Shown piece by piece: positions 1-6,130 of a DNA stretch of 7,492 nt. The stretch spans positions 1-7,492 of the forward strand of contig JAQCJA010000215.1 in assembly GCA_027593305.1 (NCBI GenBank), given 5' to 3'. This DNA comes from a bacterium (GTDB taxonomy: Bacteria; Latescibacterota; UBA2968; UBA8231). The notes under the pieces are model-generated. The model was given only the letters and a program-made list of their open reading frames with translations, ran no database searches and was not told the DNA's origin. The position numbers and the translations under genes are program-made. Position 1 is the first letter of the stretch, and every line of letters begins with the position of its first letter.

Positions 1-767
1 TCTGCGTGGGCCTGAACGGCGGCGCACACCGTGTCGTTGTCCCAGCGCTGAAAGCGCGTGAAGTCGCCGGCAGCCGTGTCGGTGAAGGGCGTGTTGTCGA
101 CCGCCGTGTAGCAACAGATCAGCGCCCAGCGCGAGTCCGGGCTCGTGTTTGGATCGGACCGATGCAGGGTATTGCTATGGAAGAACAGCACCGTCCCGGG
201 AGCCATCTCGCAATGGACAAGCTCGAGCCGCTCCTGCAGCACTTTGATCCGCTCCGGATCCGTGCCGGTCTGATCCCCCCTCTTGCCGTGGTCCAGGCGC
301 CCGACCCGATGCGACCCGCGCAGGACCTGCAGGCAGCCATTGGCTTTCGAGGCCCGATCCACAGCGATCATGCAGCTGCCCATGTTGGCGGACAGGAAGG
401 CACCGTACCAATAGCCGTAATCCTGATGCCACTCCCAGGCACCGCCGGTGTGTGGTTCCTTCATCATCATCTTGTGATGGTAGTGGTAGAGTTCACTCCC
501 CAGCAGTTGCTCGAGGGGGCCAATGATGTCTTCGTGCCGCGCATAGGCCCGGTAGGCGTCCTCGCCGTCGAGATTGTAGCGCAACGACAGGCGGCTGACA
601 CGACCCTCCGTGTCGTGTCGATCCGTGGCCCCTGCTGACAGTTCGTGATCCCCGCGGGCCACGCGCAGCAGTCGGCCCATGTCGGCTGCCGGAAAGTACT
701 CCGGCACCAGCAGGTAGCCGTCACGTTCGAAGGCCTGGACGTCCGCCGGACTCAGAGCTCGACTCAT
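1..767 (-). CDS. PhyH-family Fe(II)/2-oxoglutarate dioxygenase (3' end cut by window edge)
   Basis: Starting from the ATG at 767, 255 codons are open and run off the left edge without a stop. The protein belongs to the phytanoyl-CoA dioxygenase (PhyH) family of cytoplasmic non-haem iron enzymes, which couple decarboxylation of 2-oxoglutarate to hydroxylation of a small organic substrate. The iron ligands are visible: H114 and D116 in WEWHQDYGYW, and the distal H202 in FFHSNTLHRSDPN. R213 follows where the 2-oxoglutarate carboxylate-binding Arg is expected (DSRWAL). The N-terminus (LSPADVQAFERDGYLLVPEYF) is the usual PhyH opening. Family members are commonly 250-310 residues, so probably little is missing. 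The start is fixed by a 4-base ATGA overlap with the stop of the upstream oxidoreductase. No Shine-Dalgarno sequence precedes it, so coupled translation is likely. No signal peptide is seen. The substrate cannot be named: family members act on acyl-CoAs, ectoine, amino acids and secondary metabolites. Confidence 0.93.
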   Translation of the reverse strand, partial: MSRALSPADVQAFERDGYLLVPEYFPAADMGRLLRVARGDHELSAGATDRHDTEGRVSRLSLRYNLDGEDAYRAYARHEDIIGPLEQLLGSELYHYHHKMMMKEPHTGGAWEWHQDYGYWYGAFLSANMGSCMIAVDRASKANGCLQVLRGSHRVGRLDHGKRGDQTGTDPERIKVLQERLELVHCEMAPGTVLFFHSNTLHRSDPNTSPDSRWALICCYTAVDNTPFTDTAAGDFTRFQRWDNDTVCAAVQAHA

Positions 768-1759
768 GTGCTGTGCACGCGACTTGGTTTGCCGGTGCGT
801 GCCGATTCCCACGCCGCTTCGGTCAGTTCAATGACCCGCAGACCGCATTCAGGCGGCACCTGCACCTCGTCACGTCCGAGGATGGCGTCATAGAAGTTCC
901 GGTCCGGCGTCGAAGCCTCCGGCAGCCCTTCGGGTTCGACGACATCGTCCATGTCGGCCGCCTTGTAGGTGATCTTGCCGTTGCGGATGTAGACGACGGC
1001 TTTGGTGCCCCAGATGGTGATATCCTCCCACACGCCACCCACCGGTGAATTGCCGACGATGGACAGGTTGCCGAGGGCACCGTTGCTGAACTTGAGGGTG
1101 AGGGCGGAATTGATGTCGACTTCAGACTCGAAGTTCTCCAGAAAGGCCTGGACTTCCGTCACCCCCAGCCCCGTCATCCACAGAACGATGTCCAGCAGGT
1201 GACTGCCGGAGTCGTTCAACTGGCCGCCACCGGAGAGCGCCAGCTGCTGCCGCCACAGGCCCTTCGTGCCGGAATACCAGCGTTGGTCCTGCAGGGCAGA
1301 AACGAACTGGATGTCGCCCATTTCACCCGACTTCACCTTGTCACGAACGAACCGGTAGGCCGGCTGCAGATGCCGCTGGTAGGCGATCATCAACGTTCGA
1401 TCGACCTGCCTGGCCTTGGCGATCACCTGGTGCGCGTGCTCGACGGTGCACACCATGGGTTTTTCCGTGAGGACGTGGAGGCCCTTGTCCAGACAGATCA
1501 TGATCTGTTCGAAGTGCAGGGTGTGGGGGGTTGAGATCTGCACAGCATCGAGTTCGACCTCTGCCAGCATCTTCTGGTAATCGGTGAACTCCGGCACATC
1601 CTGCGCGCCCGGGTTGCGTTCCTTCGCCCGCGCCAGACTGTCCTTGCTGGGATCACACAGGGCGACGATCTCCGCCTCGGGGATCTGCAACACGCGGCCG
1701 ATATGTGAGGAAGCATTGCCGCCACAACCGATGAATCCCGTCCGAATCCGCTTCGACAT
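764..1759 (-). CDS. Gfo/Idh/MocA-family NAD(P)-dependent oxidoreductase
   Basis: 331 residues, a normal length for the family of cytoplasmic dehydrogenases acting on sugars, inositols and related polyols. The N-terminal Rossmann fold is clear: GFIGCGGNASSHIG at residues 8-21, then ALCDPS with D36 at the end of strand 2, which favours NAD(H) over NADP(H). Next come the STPHTLH stretch (76-82) and the family hallmark TEKPM with K100 of the EKP motif. The C-terminal alpha/beta domain carries GGGQLNDSGSHLLD (177-190), where D183 and H187 are the expected catalytic/substrate residues. The ATG at 1759 has a perfect AGGAGG seven bases upstream and a good promoter candidate about 40 bases upstream. 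Its stop overlaps the start of the PhyH dioxygenase by four bases. The pairing suggests joint processing of one substrate, for example an oxidised sugar or a polyol-like metabolite, but the actual substrate is not deducible. Confidence 0.95.
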   Translation of the reverse strand: MSKRIRTGFIGCGGNASSHIGRVLQIPEAEIVALCDPSKDSLARAKERNPGAQDVPEFTDYQKMLAEVELDAVQISTPHTLHFEQIMICLDKGLHVLTEKPMVCTVEHAHQVIAKARQVDRTLMIAYQRHLQPAYRFVRDKVKSGEMGDIQFVSALQDQRWYSGTKGLWRQQLALSGGGQLNDSGSHLLDIVLWMTGLGVTEVQAFLENFESEVDINSALTLKFSNGALGNLSIVGNSPVGGVWEDITIWGTKAVVYIRNGKITYKAADMDDVVEPEGLPEASTPDRNFYDAILGRDEVQVPPECGLRVIELTEAAWESARTGKPSRVHST

Positions 1760-1766
1760 TCCCGTC

Positions 1767-1772
1767 CCTCCT
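1767..1772 (-). promoter_or_regulatory. Shine-Dalgarno site of the oxidoreductase gene
   Basis: AGGAGG is read on the minus strand and lies seven bases upstream of the ATG at 1759. This is a full match to the anti-Shine-Dalgarno core at ideal spacing, and it decides the start of the Gfo/Idh/MocA gene. Confidence 0.85.
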
Positions 1773-1777
1773 GTAGG

Positions 1778-1806
1778 TTGAGTTTCCTGCAGTGGCGCCC
1801 AATATA
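1778..1806 (+). promoter_or_regulatory. Possible weak divergent promoter of the TerB-like gene
   Basis: On the plus strand, TTGAGT (1778-1783) is followed by a 17-base spacer and AATATA (1801-1806), a -10 matching only 3/6 positions. A 19-base spacer would instead use TATACC (1803-1808). Either reading shares the AT-rich core with the minus-strand promoter. Transcription would start near 1813, about 64 bases before the GTG at 1877. The match is weak, and the case rests mainly on the symmetry of the region. Confidence 0.3.
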
Positions 1807-1829
1807 CCGGCCTCCCCGGGCCCCCTCAA
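1801..1829 (-). promoter_or_regulatory. Predicted sigma70-like promoter of the oxidoreductase-dioxygenase pair
   Basis: On the minus strand, a -35 TTGAGG (1829-1824) is followed by a 17-base spacer and a -10 TATATT (1806-1801), matching the consensus at 4/6 and 5/6 positions. Transcription would begin near 1794, giving a leader of about 35 bases that includes the AGGAGG site. The AT-rich -10 stands out in an otherwise very GC-rich stretch. This is prediction by eye only. Confidence 0.5.
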
Positions 1830-1876
1830 CCTTCGATGCTTGAGACGCCCCGCTGCGCGATGTCGCCCTGCGACTG

Positions 1877-2959
1877 GTGGCCTTCGTGCTGAAAGAAGTT
1901 CGGCGCGGCCGGGCCGTCGACGTTGCGGCCGAGGCATTTTCACGCCATCGCCGCCGGCTACTGGGGGGCATCGTCGGCAGTGCCGGCGTCGCCGGGGGGG
2001 CCTGGGCGGCGCTGACCGCGTGGACCGGCTCTCTTGGTGTGTGGGGCACGGTGGGGCTGTCGCTGGGTCTGTTGTCACCGCCGGCCTGGGTGCCCCTGGC
2101 GGGCGGTCTGGTCGGCGGATTGGCCGGTCTGGGCGCAGCCGGGAGTGCCGTCACCGGTGCCCTGTCGCTGAATCGTGCCCGCGCCCGCAGGCGGCACCTG
2201 AGTGCAATCGTCGGTCTCAGTCGGGAGATGGCGGGTGCTGAGGGCGGTGAAGGGGAACGACTGCTGCGAGGTTTTCTGCGCTTTCGTGGTGTCTCCGGAG
2301 AGGGCTCCCACAAGCTCCTGTCGACCACAGGGGAACAGGCGCGTCGTGCCGCTGCGGGTCTGTCTGCCGAGGATCGCTGGGATGTGGCCCGTTGTATCTT
2401 CCCGCTGGTCTACCAGGGGGATGGGGTCATCACCGACGCCGGACGCCGACGCTTCGTCCGTATCTGCGAGAGCCTGGGCCTGCCGGCGGATGCTCAGCGA
2501 ACCATCTCACGCGACTATCGTCAACACCTCGATGGTCAGTGGTCCCACCTTCGTCGGCTCGTAGCGGGCCTGAATTATTTCGCCGAAGTGATGGTTTTTG
2601 ATCTTCGCGAACTGGAAACCGTTCGCGATCTGCTGGAACGCCTGTCGCGCTTTGATCCACGGCGCCGAGGCGACCACCTGCGTGCCGATCTGCTCTCCCG
2701 CCTCGGACGCGACGCGGGTTCGTGGGTCGCGAGCAGTCCTCTGGAGGAAGCCTCACTGGTATCAGCGTACGCGCTGGCGCAGACGGCGCTGGTGAATGAC
2801 ACCGAACGCCGTCGCCTGAGTGACGCCTTCGATCAGCTCGTGGCGTCATCGCAGGACCTGTCCGGTGACGATGCCCGACGCCTGTGCAGCAGCCGCGAAC
2901 GTGTGGACCGTATCTACCACGATCACCTGCAGGGCGCCGCACCCGACGAGGGGCTGTAG
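1877..2959 (+). CDS. Uncharacterised protein: Gly-rich membrane-like region plus TerB-like helical domain
   Basis: 360 residues from a GTG start; no named family is recognised with certainty. Residues 1-27 are basic and amphipathic (KEVRRGRAVD, HRRR). Residues 28-98 are Gly/Ala-rich and hydrophobic, and could form two or three membrane segments (about 28-50, 52-67 and 72-97) with glycine-zipper spacing. A basic stretch (RARARRR, 100-106) follows. Residues about 164-219 resemble a TerB-like helical domain, with an acidic GDGVITDAGRRRF loop between helices followed by a second helix (RICESLGLPADA). Residues 289-351 may be a diverged second copy of this helical unit. The layout recalls DUF533/YebE-like proteins, where a Gly-rich segment precedes a TerB-like domain, but I cannot claim homology. 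The start is uncertain: no Shine-Dalgarno is seen, and coding-like sequence in this frame extends back to a TGA at 1841-1843. The gene is divergent from the oxidoreductase and convergent with metG. The function is unknown; an envelope or stress role is only a guess. Confidence 0.82.
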   Translation: MAFVLKEVRRGRAVDVAAEAFSRHRRRLLGGIVGSAGVAGGAWAALTAWTGSLGVWGTVGLSLGLLSPPAWVPLAGGLVGGLAGLGAAGSAVTGALSLNRARARRRHLSAIVGLSREMAGAEGGEGERLLRGFLRFRGVSGEGSHKLLSTTGEQARRAAAGLSAEDRWDVARCIFPLVYQGDGVITDAGRRRFVRICESLGLPADAQRTISRDYRQHLDGQWSHLRRLVAGLNYFAEVMVFDLRELETVRDLLERLSRFDPRRRGDHLRADLLSRLGRDAGSWVASSPLEEASLVSAYALAQTALVNDTERRRLSDAFDQLVASSQDLSGDDARRLCSSRERVDRIYHDHLQGAAPDEGL

Positions 2960-2972
2960 CGACGCTCGTGGC
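2960..2972. other. 13-base convergent gap without a recognisable terminator
   Basis: Only 13 bases separate the TAG of the plus-strand TerB-like gene from the TGA of minus-strand metG. No GC hairpin with a T-run occurs on either strand here. Transcripts from both sides probably read into the opposite gene or end by a factor-dependent route. Confidence 0.6.
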
Positions 2973-4925
2973 TCAGCGCACGCGGGCGCCGGGTGCAAGT
3001 TCCTTGTCGGGATGAACCAGGGCCAGATTGCCATCGTCATCCTCGGCGGCCAGGATCATGCCCTGCGACACGATGCCGCGCAGTTTCGCCGGCTGCAGAT
3101 TGGCAACCAGCACGACCCGGCGCCCTGGCAGATCCTGCGGCGCATAGGAACCGGCAATGCCGCTGACCACCGTACGCTCCCCGAGATCTCCCAGGCTCAA
3201 GGTCAGCTTCAGCAGCTTGTCCGTCCTGGGCACCGCCTCACAGGCGACCACCTGCGCGACGCGGAGTTCGACGCGATTGAAGTCGTCGATGCTGATCTGG
3301 CCGTCACCAGCGGCAGGCCCCGACTTCTCGGTCTTCTCCCGCTTCTTCTCGGTCTTTGCCACGGGCTGTGCCGCTGGCTGCGACCCGGCCTGGGTCTCTT
3401 CCAGTTCCGCCCTGGGAAACAGCAACGCTGCTTCAGCGGGGATCACGGTGCCAGCCGGGGCCAACCCCCAGGTCTCGGTGGAGGCCAGATCCCCCCCTTT
3501 CAGACCCAGGCTGTCCCGCAACTGCACCGCCTTGTCCGGCAGTGCCGGTTCCAGCAGAATCGACGTGATGCGCAGGCCCTCGACACAGTTGTAGAGCACC
3601 GTCCCGAGACGCGGCTTCGACGCCTCGTTCTTGGCCAGCACCCAGGGCTGCTCATCGTTGAAGTAGCGATTCAACTGGCGCACGAACTGCATGACCTCTT
3701 CCAGCGCCGCCGACAGCCGCAGCGCACCGACTTGCTCACGCACGTGCGCCGCCAGGCCGATGCCGGTGGCGATCACAGCTTGATCCGCATCCGTCTGCAC
3801 AGGCTCGGGCAGGCGCCCATCGAGATGGCGCAGCAACAGGGCTCGTGCCCGCGACGCCAGATTGCCCAGATCATTGGCCAGATCCGCATTGTAGCGCTCG
3901 ACCAATGCCTTTTCACTGACAGCGCTGTCCTGCCCGTATGGCACATCCTTGGCCAGGTAGTAACGCACGGCATCGGCGGAGTAGCGTTTCGACAGTTCGA
4001 AGGGATTCACAACATTGCCGAGGCTCTTGCTCATCTTCTGCCCGTCAGACCCCATCAGGAAGCCACCCACGTTCAGCCCTGCGTAGAGCGGGGCGCCCAT
4101 GGCACGCAACATGGTCGGCCAGAAAATGGCATGCGTCTTGAGGATGTCCTTGCCAATAAAGTGACGCGCCTGCGTCCAGTACCGACCGAACAACTCGCCA
4201 TCGGGATACCCGAGAGCCGACACGTAGTTGATGAGCGCATCAAACCAGACGTAGGTGACATGATCGTCATCCCAGGGCAGACCAATGCCCCAGGGCACAC
4301 GTGACCGCGGACGTGACATGGACAGGTCACCGATGGACTCGGAAAGGATCGACAGAACTTCGTTGGCGTAGCGTGCCGGGCGGATGAATCCAGGGGTGGT
4401 GCGAATGTGCTCGGCAAGCCACTGCCGATGCTTGTCCATGCGGAAGAAGTAATTCCCCTCCTTGCGCTTCTCCGGGACCGTCCCATGATCTGGACACTTG
4501 CCATTGACGATTTCTCGATCGGTCAGAAAGCGTTCGCAGCCGACGCAGTACAGTCCTTCATACTCGTCGAAGTAGATGTCCCCCTGATCGTAGACCTGCT
4601 GCAGTACGGAGGTCACCACGGAGATATGGCGCGCCTCGGTCGTACGCAGGAAATCATCATTGCTGATGCGCAGTTCCTTCCACGCCTCAACGAAGGTTGC
4701 GGCGATACCGTCGGCGTAGGCTTGCGGCTCGAGACCCACTGCGGCAGCGGCGGTGAAGATCTTCTCGCCATGCTCATCGGTGCCCGTCAACAGGTAGGTG
4801 TCGTCGCCGTCGAGCCTGTGGTAGCGGGCCAGCACGTCGGCGACAACGGTCGTGTAGGCATGCCCCATGTGCGGCTGGCCATTGACGTAGTAGAGGGGCG
4901 TTGTGAGGTAGGCGATACGACTCAT
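2973..4925 (-). CDS. metG: Methionyl-tRNA synthetase with C-terminal tRNA-binding domain
   Basis: 650 residues. This cytoplasmic class I synthetase attaches methionine to elongator and initiator tRNA-Met. The Rossmann catalytic core shows HMGH at 19-22 (the HIGH motif with Met), TGTDEHG at 47-53, WGIGLPWD at 212-219 and KMSKS at 297-301. A single zinc knuckle is formed by C127, C130, C144 and H147, followed by KEGNYFFRM. This is the Thermus-type one-zinc enzyme, not the two-knuckle E. coli form. The helical anticodon-binding domain includes LNRYFNDEQPW (418-428). A Lys/Glu-rich linker with a 7-residue repeat (KTEK at 524-527 and 531-534) joins it to a Trbp111-like OB-fold domain (about 545-650; RVELRVAQV, ANLQPAKLRGIVSQGM), which improves tRNA binding and often mediates dimerisation. 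The ATG at 4925 is preceded by a purine-rich AAGAAAGAAG rather than a strong Shine-Dalgarno. The gene lies 17 bases after the M24 peptidase, so it is probably in the same operon. Confidence 0.98.
   Translation of the reverse strand: MSRIAYLTTPLYYVNGQPHMGHAYTTVVADVLARYHRLDGDDTYLLTGTDEHGEKIFTAAAAVGLEPQAYADGIAATFVEAWKELRISNDDFLRTTEARHISVVTSVLQQVYDQGDIYFDEYEGLYCVGCERFLTDREIVNGKCPDHGTVPEKRKEGNYFFRMDKHRQWLAEHIRTTPGFIRPARYANEVLSILSESIGDLSMSRPRSRVPWGIGLPWDDDHVTYVWFDALINYVSALGYPDGELFGRYWTQARHFIGKDILKTHAIFWPTMLRAMGAPLYAGLNVGGFLMGSDGQKMSKSLGNVVNPFELSKRYSADAVRYYLAKDVPYGQDSAVSEKALVERYNADLANDLGNLASRARALLLRHLDGRLPEPVQTDADQAVIATGIGLAAHVREQVGALRLSAALEEVMQFVRQLNRYFNDEQPWVLAKNEASKPRLGTVLYNCVEGLRITSILLEPALPDKAVQLRDSLGLKGGDLASTETWGLAPAGTVIPAEAALLFPRAELEETQAGSQPAAQPVAKTEKKREKTEKSGPAAGDGQISIDDFNRVELRVAQVVACEAVPRTDKLLKLTLSLGDLGERTVVSGIAGSYAPQDLPGRRVVLVANLQPAKLRGIVSQGMILAAEDDDGNLALVHPDKELAPGARVR
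3324..3356. repeat. 12-base direct repeat with a 21-base period in the metG linker
   Basis: CTTCTCGGTCTT occurs at 3324-3335 and again at 3345-3356 on the plus strand. The 21-base period equals seven codons, so the encoded KTEK unit of the MetRS linker is repeated in frame. This probably reflects slippage or small duplication in an unstructured linker that tolerates length change. Confidence 0.7.
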
Positions 4926-4942
4926 CGCTGGCTTCTTTCTTT

Positions 4943-6130
4943 TTATGCAAGCAGGACGATGTTGTCCTGTGAGGGGGTAGTGACCGTGGGTCCCTTGTCG
5001 GCATCCACATAGACATCGATCTCCACACGTACACCGAAATCATTCAGGTAGATGCCCGGTTCAATGGTGAAACCGGTACCAGGCAGCAGGACACGGGTGT
5101 CGCGACTCTCCACATCATCCAGATTGGCACCCAGTCCGTGCACTGCGGGGCCAGGTGACAGGCTGTGTCCGGTACGGTGCAGAAAGCGCTCGCCGTATCC
5201 GGCTGCGGCAATGAAATCGCGGCCAAGACGGTCCAGTTCACACCCCCGCAACGATTGGCCGACACGCCACGCCTCGTGCAGTCGAGCTACTATGAGATCG
5301 CGGGCGCGGCGCACGATGTCAAACACTTGCTGTTGTTCAGGCGTGGCCGCAGCGGCAGCAACGGCAACCCAGGTGATGTCGGCAAAGACGTGTTCGTCTC
5401 CCGGTCGACGCGCCCACAGATCGATCAGGATCCAGTCACCACGGTGAATCGGCGCGGCCTGACCGGCAGCCGGCGCATAGTGCGGATCCCCGCTGTGGGC
5501 GTTGACGCCGACGATGGCAGGATGGTCGGTCTCAAAACCGCCCATCTCGAGCCGGCGGGCGATCAGGCACTGAATGTCGAACTCCGTGAGGACCACGCCC
5601 TCAGCCAGAGCCTGACGAATCGCGGCAAAGGCGGCGTCCTTGGCAGCAACCACGGCGACACAGGCCTTCTTGTGGCCCGCCAGTGCCGCCGCATCCCAGA
5701 CAGCAAGTGTCGCCTGCAGCAGATCCGCCGATGATTCCAGGGACCCGGGACCCAGCTCGCGCAACAGCTCGACTGTGCCGGCATCCACCCAGGACACTGC
5801 GGGCAACAGACCGCCGGGCGAGTACTCGAGGGCGACCCGGTCCCGTCCGCACAGCAGAGGACGCAAAGCCGCCACGAGATCATCATGCGTTCGGTACGGA
5901 TGGACGGAATCGCCCTCTGCAGCGAACTGCCCGGCTTCGATCGCATGCACAAACAACGTCGGTGCACCCCGTGCCGGCACGACCAGTATGACGCGGCGCG
6001 TGAGGTGCAGTCGGCGTCCGAGAATCGGCGCCAGCACCGGATTGTTGCCGCGGAAGTCACACACAACCCATGCGTCGACACCTGTTGCCGCCATGAAGGC
6101 CTGTGCCCGTTGCAGAAGTTCTGTCTTCAT
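4943..6130 (-). CDS. M24-family metallopeptidase (aminopeptidase P / prolidase-like)
   Basis: 395 residues. The creatinase/prolidase-type N-terminal domain (about 1-140; FRGNNPVL, LTRRVILVVP) is followed by the pita-bread M24 domain (about 150-390). The dinuclear metal ligands are present: D237 (LIDLWA), D251 (FADITW), H322 (HRTGHSLS), E357 (TIEPGIY) and E370 (VRVEID), with H331 as a likely second active-site histidine. The enzyme therefore probably hydrolyses Xaa-Pro peptide bonds in the cytoplasm; no signal peptide is seen. The first two ligands are 14 residues apart instead of the 11 in E. coli MetAP, AMPP and prolidase. That spacing, the ADITW motif (Trp for Arg) and HGLGANLDDVE look typical of a recognisable M24 subfamily in environmental bacteria, from memory. 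The exact substrate is open. The ATG at 6130 overlaps the upstream uvrA stop (ATGA) and has GAGG eight bases upstream at 6142-6139. metG follows 17 bases downstream. Confidence 0.95.
   Translation of the reverse strand: MKTELLQRAQAFMAATGVDAWVVCDFRGNNPVLAPILGRRLHLTRRVILVVPARGAPTLFVHAIEAGQFAAEGDSVHPYRTHDDLVAALRPLLCGRDRVALEYSPGGLLPAVSWVDAGTVELLRELGPGSLESSADLLQATLAVWDAAALAGHKKACVAVVAAKDAAFAAIRQALAEGVVLTEFDIQCLIARRLEMGGFETDHPAIVGVNAHSGDPHYAPAAGQAAPIHRGDWILIDLWARRPGDEHVFADITWVAVAAAAATPEQQQVFDIVRRARDLIVARLHEAWRVGQSLRGCELDRLGRDFIAAAGYGERFLHRTGHSLSPGPAVHGLGANLDDVESRDTRVLLPGTGFTIEPGIYLNDFGVRVEIDVYVDADKGPTVTTPSQDNIVLLA

Larger units (their letters stand above)
1775..1832. repeat. 8-base inverted repeat centred on the divergent promoter core
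   Basis: AGGTTGAG at 1775-1782 and its exact reverse complement CTCAACCT at 1825-1832 are separated by 42 bases. The symmetry centre (1803.5) coincides with the centre of the palindromic ATAT at 1802-1805. Each arm contributes the TTGAG of a -35 element, one on each strand. It could be a regulator's paired binding sites or simply the symmetric promoter pair. Confidence 0.6.

Noticed and set aside
6..638. A 210-codon plus-strand frame at the left edge.
   Set aside because: It is antisense to the PhyH dioxygenase, whose iron ligands and coupled start are clear. The antisense product shows no domain.
1498..2328. A 276-codon minus-strand frame crossing the divergent intergenic region.
   Set aside because: It overlaps two well-supported genes in other frames and encodes Arg/Pro/Ser-rich low-complexity sequence typical of GC-rich shadow frames.
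2939..2996. A 7-base inverted repeat (GCACCCG / CGGGTGC) straddling the convergent stop codons, considered as a bidirectional terminator.
   Set aside because: The loop would be 44 bases and there is no T-run on either side. Such short GC repeats are expected by chance in this composition.
2820..4304. A 494-codon open frame on the plus strand, antisense to metG.
   Set aside because: It is a shadow of metG. The opposite strand has all synthetase motifs in order, and the antisense translation is rich in His, Gln, Arg and low-complexity runs with no recognisable fold.
4926..4942. The A-rich stretch between the M24 peptidase and metG, considered as a terminator or promoter.
   Set aside because: There is no stem before the A/T run and no room for a -35/-10 pair. 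It is better read as a purine-rich translation-initiation region.
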